DNA of 64,000 nt. Origin: Hawksworthiomyces lignivorus. Taxonomy: Eukaryota; Ascomycota; Sordariomycetes; Ophiostomatales; Ophiostomataceae. The position numbers and the translations under genes are program-made. The notes under the pieces are model-generated. The model did not search any database, was not told the DNA's origin, and worked only from the letters and a program-made list of their open reading frames with translations. Shown in pieces: positions 57,980-64,000 of this stretch. Numbering within the stretch: the first letter of the stretch is position 1; every line of letters starts with the position of its first letter. Where the stretch lies: the NCBI GenBank assembly GCA_002917075.1, contig NTMA01000010.1:310001-374000 (forward strand). Direction: 5' to 3'.

Positions 57980-59339
57980 ATGGCGTCGTCCTCCCGCAAA
58001 CGCGTGAGCAGCAGGTCCAATATTATGTTTGCCAATGCAGTGTACTTTCCAAACTACGCTGTATACTCGGGAGACACGCCCGGTCAGCTGAACTACAGCT
58101 GCATCAGTCTTGTGTACTACGCCTTTGCTAAGGTGACAGAGGCAGGACACGTTTTTGTAAGTGCAGCATATTTTCGGAGCGTTCATGCGCTTTGGTTTCA
58201 GAGAGAAAAAAACACATAGAGGATTGCATATGTGGCTAACACAGCGTAATAGCTGAGTGACGAATGGGCTGACGCCGGCATTCCTTGTGACGGTGTGCAA
58301 GGAGCTCTGGGATCTCTGATGCATCTAAAACAGGAACATCCCCATCTGCAGGTTGTGCTTTCTATTGGCGGGGGTGAATCAGCAGCTGTCTATCCCGAAG
58401 TGGCAGCAGATCCTGTTCGGCGAGATAATTTTGCACGGTCGGCTTTGGGGCTCGTCGAAGCTTCGGGGCTGGACGGTATTGATAGTGAGTTTTCGTCCGG
58501 ATCGTGAATATCACAAATCTCTGCCCCTTTTTTTGCCCCTATCTGCAGGCCGCTCTCAGCAGACACTCAGTGCTAACTACGCTCTTTCCAGTCAACTGGG
58601 TGTATCCCAGTGATGCCCAGCAGGGTGCCGATCTCTTGTCTCTCTTGTCACAAGTTCGCATGCATCTCACCGAAGACCGCTACTATGTTACTGTGTCTCT
58701 GCCTGCAAACAAGGAGGCTTTGCAGCTTTTTGATTTGCAGCAGATCGCCGAGCACATTGATCTCATCAATCTGGCCGCCTACGACCTGTACGGACCGTGG
58801 TCGCCCAAGTGCGGCCACCACGCGCAGCTGTATGCCGTTGGCAGGGACGAGCCTTCAGGCGCGTCGTCTGTACAATACCTGATGGCACACGGAGTGCCGT
58901 CCAAGAAGATTCTCCTCGGGATTCCCCTGTACGGCCGCAGCTTTCTGAATACAACCGGCCCGGGACACAAATTTGCGGCAGCAGGCGGAACAGTGGACGG
59001 CACTTTTGAATACAGGGAGCTGCCGCGGCGCGGCACCAAGGAGCAGGTGGACAAACGAGTTGTCTCGGCGCAGTGCGTCGGCGGTGACGGCGGGTTCGTC
59101 AGCTACGACAATCCAGACACGGTCAAGCTAAAAGCAACGTTCTGCAAGCAGAAGTCTCTTGGGGTAAGTCCATCCGTGATTTGATTTTCGCTTCCTTTCT
59201 GCTACTATATCATGCACCGGAGCCTGACAAGGGTGCGGGGAATGCGCAGGGGCTGTATTACTGGGCGGCTCCGTCGGACGCCACAGACAGCAAACGAAGT
59301 CTGATAGCAACGGGTTTTCGTGCATTGCACGGAGCATGA
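57980..59339 (+). CDS. GH18 chitinase-like protein with a destroyed catalytic motif
   Basis: Four exons, 57980-58156, 58253-58484, 58592-59163 and 59250-59339, give 356 residues; all introns have GT..AG ends, matching phases and CTAAC/CTGAC branches. The GH18 barrel is clear: MFANAVYFPNYAVYSGDTPG at the start, the SIGG motif near 96, LINLAAYDLYGPW in place of MAYD, ILLGIPLYGRSF, and GLYYWAAPSD at the last strand. The catalytic motif DGxDxDxE reads DGIDINWV (133-140): the second Asp is Asn and the proton-donor Glu is Val, across a well-supported splice junction. Hydrolysis is therefore not expected; carbohydrate binding may remain. There is no signal peptide, so the protein looks intracellular, unlike secreted chitinases. 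Start 57980 is the first ATG in frame; MFANA 45 nt on is the alternative. Confidence 0.9.
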
Positions 59340-60054
59340 GAACGAATCAGTAAGATATGAACGTCAAACGCACAGTGCTGAGCCGCCGGGCTCCTTTTTT
59401 TTCTGGCCTGCATCTCGATCCAAAAAAAAAATTTATGATATCCCACATCGGAAGAAAAGGTAGAGGGCGCATAGGAGAGGACGGCATACAACATATACAT
59501 ATATATATACACGCTATCGGAGAGGAGGAAAATATCGAGATACTAGGGCAGCATATCACGGGTTTTTCTACGTTTCTATGATTTATGACGCCTCTTTTTT
59601 TGACATTCTCATCAACATTCTGTTTCCTTTACTAATGCATCCATATAAAATTAAAAAGAGACAAAAGAGCATGGGCTGGGCGCGAGACACATTCGTTTTC
59701 TTCTTCTTCTTGGGCTGGAGGTTGGGCAGGCTCTTCGTTCGCGTCCCTTTTCCTTGGAATACCTGATGGGCGGTTTGTCTGAGAGCTGTTTACGTTGCTT
59801 TGTTCCTTTTTTTTTTTTTTTGTTGAACATTATTATTTTTTGCATTGGCTTCGTGAGTGAATACGTACCTCTCGTCTGTTGTATAGTTTTATTTGTTATA
59901 GTTTTTGCATATGCATGGTTTCGATCTCGTTAACTCCTGTACTTCTCCAGCTTTTGTACCATGAAAATCTTCACCCGCATATATGTACTTTCTGCTATAT
60001 TATACACAACCTATTACGACGTCCGCGTGGTACAACCACATAAAAATGACGCCA

Positions 60055-60228
60055 CTATGGTAATATCTGATTGGGTTTGTCCTTGGTCTTCCGCTTTCGG
60101 TATCTCAATTTTTTTTTGGGCGGACGAATCGTCACTCTGACGTCCTCGGAGAAGCCCAACCCTTGCCGAAGTTCGTCGTCGCCAAATATTGTCTCGCGCC
60201 GGTCCAGATGATGCGGGATGGTAGATCT
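60055..60228 (-). other. 57-codon open segment with coding-like composition, possible exon
   Basis: On the minus strand the frame reads LDRRETIFGDDELRQGLGF and then RPPKKKLRYRKRKTKDKPN before a TAG at 60055-60057. The mix of acidic and basic residues looks more like a real C-terminus than the surrounding sequence. No ATG lies in the open segment and I could not find a convincing upstream exon, though a short open ATG frame (MKIDEANRTWERIRGMPS) lies about 20 bp further upstream on the same strand. Identity unknown. Confidence 0.2.
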
Positions 60229-62587
60229 TTATGTATGGTGCAAATTACTGCACAAAGGAGAGCGATGTGCAGCTTGGCATCCCTCTGATCCTTTCCCACG
60301 TCCTATTCGCCTCGTCAATTTTCATTTCTCGAGTCTCTTTCTGTCTCGTAAAAGATATGTAACATCACACCAAATGCTCTAGCACAACATGCCAAACTCA
60401 GCCACAAGACCAGAGGTTCTCTGGTCACCGGTTTGGAGCTAGCCTTTACTTTTGATCTTTATTGAATGCTGGCCAGACAGGAGGCAGGACAAAAGGGTGT
60501 GGACCGATCATTGCGGTTCTCGGGCGAGTAGCGTCTGCTTTATTTGGACGCTAGGCTTCCATTTGTATTTTAAGAAGAGAAAAAAAGAAGAAGGGCAAAG
60601 GGAAAGGGAAATACAGGGGAGGTTCTTAGTCGTCGGTTCGTCTTGTGTTTCTGCTTTCAATTTCAAAAAGCCATGCAGAATCCCCCCGAATTATTAGCTC
60701 CAACGGCCCAAGGCGTCTTAGCTGTTGGACATCCATGGGTACCCGATTAGAGGCAAGCAGAATTACTGCAAGCAGCCAACTAGATCGGCAGCGGCTTGGC
60801 CGTGAGCTACAGGCTACGTTGGGTATGTCACACAATAAGTAAAAATTGCCGGTCCGACATGAGACTACGACGCACTAGTCATGAAGAAGCTCGAGTGCAG
60901 AGCAGAGGTTTCAGAGGCAGATGAAGATGGCAACGAGGAAATACGAGAAAACGGCAGGTATTAGAAGGAAAAAAAAAAGGAAAAAGGGAAAAAATAAGAA
61001 GAAAAAAAGCGAGACCGGACCGAAGGAGGAAAATGGGGGCAAATTAGCTGGCGGCCACCGACACGGAGCAAATAAAAAAAAAACACACCCTGAACCCGAA
61101 CGCAGAGCACATCCACTGGCATCATCCTGCATATACACAGCTGAAAGGAAGAAGGAAGAAGGAAGGCAATTGGCCTGCTGTGTGGACATAATATAAGGCA
61201 CACAGTCCATACTATAGGGTGACAAGACAGGAAACGGCCTATGATCGATGCAGACAGACAGAGCAGCAGACGAGTCAATAGGAACAGAGACGAGAGGAGG
61301 AGGAAGAGGAAGCATCGCAGAGGAAGACCTGGGCGATTTCACATGCCGTCTTCGCTCCCTGCCAACATGAGGCATCCCCCCTCTGAGAGCATCCCCCTCT
61401 GCACCCTCCCAGCCTTCCCAAGCCCATATCTTCGGGAGAGTCCGCGTCGCGGCTGTCATCGGTAGGAGTGGTGGGGAGAAGAAAAAACGAAATGTGACAA
61501 AAGCAGAGGTGACAGCAAACACAAGCCTGCTTTTCTGTGCGAGTCGCTCGGAACTAGCTGCTAAATACTCCGTGCTTGACGCTGTGATACGCCAGCAGGA
61601 GGTGGGGGGCTTCTGGGGGGTTCTGTGACGATGCAACAGTGTTCCTCTGAACAAGTTCGGTGGGGAGGGCGTATGACCGGACAGCAAGGCCGAAGGCAGG
61701 TTGACGTACGTCGCGAACAAGAACAGTTGTTCTTCAGCAGCCAACCGTCGTCTCGCGCTCGTCACCCCCCTCCCCCCCTTTTCCATGACTTAGAGTGTCT
61801 GTTTTCAATTGTTTGCCCCTCTTTTTGATCCTTTTGGTTTTTTGACTCACGGCTGGGACCGCATGAGACAAGTGGCATGTGGGAGGCTAGTTTAGAACAC
61901 CCTTTTCTTTTTTAGGCGTCCCTTTGTATCTTGTGTTGCCAGGCAAATGTGCTTGCTTCCCTTGTATAATTTCGCGTTGCTTTCTCGCATTGTTAGCTCT
62001 CTTCTTTTTCTTTTTCTTTTCGGAATGACAGCTATCGACTAATTTAGAAGTGGTGTTGTTAGGTGTTTGAGCGTGAAAAAGCAGTGCAGCATAGTTTTGT
62101 GGTTTTTCTATAAATCGAAGCAGAGATCCAAAACGGGGCGGCGGGCTGATGCCAGGACGTTGCAAGACATATTTAAGCTTACGATCTGACGGACAGGGGC
62201 CCTGTAAGTATTTTTTTTATGGTGGAGTTGGCTATCCATCTGTGCGCTTAGGGAGCGACCGTTTTGGTTACTGGGCAGTTGCTACGAGTACAAGCTGATA
62301 CGGGGGTTGTTGTTAACTATTCACGTGACACAAGCTTTTTTATTATTTATTTTTTTAATATTTTTTTTTTAAACTGATCGATTGCGCCTGCCATTTGGCC
62401 CCAATATGAGCTCCAATATGGCCCGCAGTGTGGCTCCCGTTTCTGGCTCACCGCCTTCCTGTTTCAGGAAGCCGAGATGATGACAAGGGGGCATCTCCAG
62501 CTGGAGCGGAAAGTTGCACAACAACCAAAAAGCTGCCAGGAGCCAAACCTCCCACCCTAATCTGTGGCTTTTCCCTGTAGACACTCC

Positions 62588-62588
<1 letters not shown>

Positions 62589-62616
<28 letters not shown>
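62589..62616. repeat. GGTACAC tandem repeat, four copies
   Basis: Four perfect head-to-tail 7-bp units followed by a partial unit. Confidence 0.92.
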
Positions 62617-62619
<3 letters not shown>

Positions 62620-63016
62620 GCATGACACATAGCATCATACAGTCGTCAACGATACAAAAGGCCCAACCAGCTCCCTTGCAACTGAAGACGCACCCACACG
62701 CCCTGACGGTGCCGTCCGGCCTCTTGCTCCAATCGACAGTCTCGAAATAACGGAATAGACGGCATCCACTGTCGGCAACCCTGCCTTTCGCCTTCGACGG
62801 AATACCTGAACGAGAACCCGTCTCCTCTGCATCACAACGTCTAGCACCCCCCTTTTTCGTAATCCTCCACGATCTCCTTCATGGGTTCAGCCGCGAATCG
62901 GAATCGATCACTCCCGCTGTGACTGTCCTTGTTGCGACGGTTCTCATCACATCACACACACGCTCTTCGGGCTCTTTCCTCTTTCTCCTTTCTGTCTGGC
63001 ATAGCCCTATGCCAAT

Positions 63017-64000
63017 ATGACCAGCGCCGCCATGGCCGAGCCCTCGTCTCTTGACGCAGGTACGTGGCTGCAGCAACAGTAGCAGCAGAATGATAGATCA
63101 TGGTGATGAGGATATTTTTGTTTTCCCGTCCCGTGCTGACAGCAGTTCGTTCTCGGCAGCGGATTACGACCCCGTCGGCCATCTGAATCTCCTTTTCAGC
63201 AACCCCTCTAGCGTCGGCTCCTTATCTGCCGTATCACGCCGTCTCCGATTTCGGTCAGACGAGCTCTCGTCGTCCATCGCCTCCTTGGAGGCGGCACAGG
63301 CATACGGCCCCGGATCGTCGCTGGAGCGCATGCAGTCGGCTCAGTCGGAGCTGGCATCCGTATTTGCCCGGATCGAGGATGTGCGGACGCGGGCGGTGCA
63401 GACCGAGGAGGACATCACGACGATGACGGCCGACATCAAGCGGCTGGACGGCACGAAACGCAACCTGACGGTATCGATGACGGCGCTCAAGCGGCTGCAG
63501 ATGCTGACGACGGCGTACGAGCAGCTGCGCGGGCTGGCGCGCACGCGGCAGTACCGCGACTGCGCGGGCCTGCTGCAGGCGGTGCTGCAGCTGATGCGGC
63601 ACTTCCACAGCTACCGGTCGATCGAGCAGATCGCGGTGCTGAGCCGGGGCGTGGGCGAGCTGCAGCGCGAGCTGCTGGAGCAGGTGTGCGAGGACTTTGA
63701 GATGGCGTTCGCCAAGGACGAGGTGGCGGCGCGGCGCGGCACGCTGGTCGAGGCGTGCCTGGTGATGGACGCGCTGGGCGACCAGGCGCGGGCGCGGCTG
63801 GTCACGTGGTATGTCAACACGGTGCTGCGCGAGTACCGGCAGGTGTTCCGGGGCAACGACGAGGCAGGCAGCCTAGACAACATCGGGCGGCGGTACGCGT
63901 GGTTCCGGCGCACGCTCAAGACGCACGAGGAGGAGCACGCGGCGCTGTTCCCGGCGCACTGGCACGTGGGCGAGACGCTGGCGGCGGCGTTCTGCGACGG
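63017..64000 (+). CDS. VPS53: VPS53, GARP complex subunit (5' part, cut by window end)
   Basis: Exon 1 is 63017-63059 and exon 2 starts at 63160 and stays open to the window edge, giving the first ~294 residues. The 100-nt intron has GTACGT, a GCTGAC branch and GGCAG. The sequence matches the Vps53 N-terminal domain: DPVGHLNLLFSNPSSVGSLS, then RIEDVRTRAVQTEEDITTMT, DIKRLDGTKRNLTVSMTALK, YRDCAGLLQAVLQLMRHFHS. This coiled-coil region assembles with Vps51, Vps52 and Vps54 to tether endosome-derived vesicles at the trans-Golgi. An ATG at 63008 is followed at once by a stop, so 63017 is the likely start. The C-terminal ~60% lies outside the window. Confidence 0.92.

Larger units (their letters stand above)
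59340..63016. other. Gene-poor stretch between the GH18 gene and VPS53
   Basis: About 3.7 kb without a gene that I can support. It holds homopolymer-rich segments, a small open frame with coding-like composition (60055-60228), a four-copy GGTACAC repeat, and presumably the VPS53 promoter at the right end. Confidence 0.5.

Overview
The window is nuclear DNA of a filamentous ascomycete (Pezizomycotina, most likely a sordariomycete; placing it in Hypocreales is an inference from gene content only). Short introns (about 60-180 nt) have GTRNGT donors and CTAAC/CTGAC branch sites, coding exons are GC-rich, and CT-rich leaders lie between genes. Fourteen protein-coding genes could be modelled exon by exon with consistent phases; a fifteenth (VPS53) runs off the right edge. 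I saw no tRNA, rRNA or CRISPR array.

Layout: 3.6-6.7 kb, a single-pass membrane protein with an EGF-like ectodomain. 10.6-13.8 kb, an SKT5/Chs4-type chitin synthase activator ending in a CAAX box. 14.7-21.4 kb, four genes in a row with mitochondrial roles: MPC2 (-), complex I NDUFA2/B8 (+), FMP46-like redox protein (-) and D-arabinono-1,4-lactone oxidase (+). They form two divergent pairs, so two shared promoters. 21.8-24.3 kb, a MUP1-type methionine permease. 27.4-28.3 kb, an acyl-protein thioesterase. 28.6-31.9 kb, a Hop-like Mutator (MULE) transposon with 75-bp terminal inverted repeats and a 9-bp target duplication. Its transposase is broken by a nested 299-bp solo LTR and two in-frame TGA codons. 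A degenerate fragment of a second, different MULE abuts it (about 31.96-32.70 kb). 33.5-37.6 kb, a combined Mad3/Bub1 ('MadBub') checkpoint kinase with two KEN boxes. 39.9-43.3 kb, an M1 aminopeptidase with a plausible alternative mitochondrial-leader exon. 44.1-44.5 kb, complex I NDUFB11/ESSS. 45.3-46.7 kb, a mitochondrial branched-chain aminotransferase. 48.1-51.5 kb, a SCY1-like pseudokinase. 51.5-58.0 kb, a 6.4-kb gene-poor stretch with a small tandem repeat. 58.0-59.3 kb, a GH18 chitinase-like protein whose catalytic DxDxE motif is destroyed. 63.0-64.0 kb, the start of VPS53 (GARP complex).

The genes are mostly conserved housekeeping functions: mitochondrial metabolism, cell-wall chitin control, mitosis, protein depalmitoylation and vesicle traffic. 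No secondary-metabolite cluster, prokaryote-like defence system or other clearly new multi-gene system is visible. The most unusual objects are the nested transposon block, the catalytically dead GH18 protein, the two-KEN-box MadBub kinase and the possible dual-targeted aminopeptidase.
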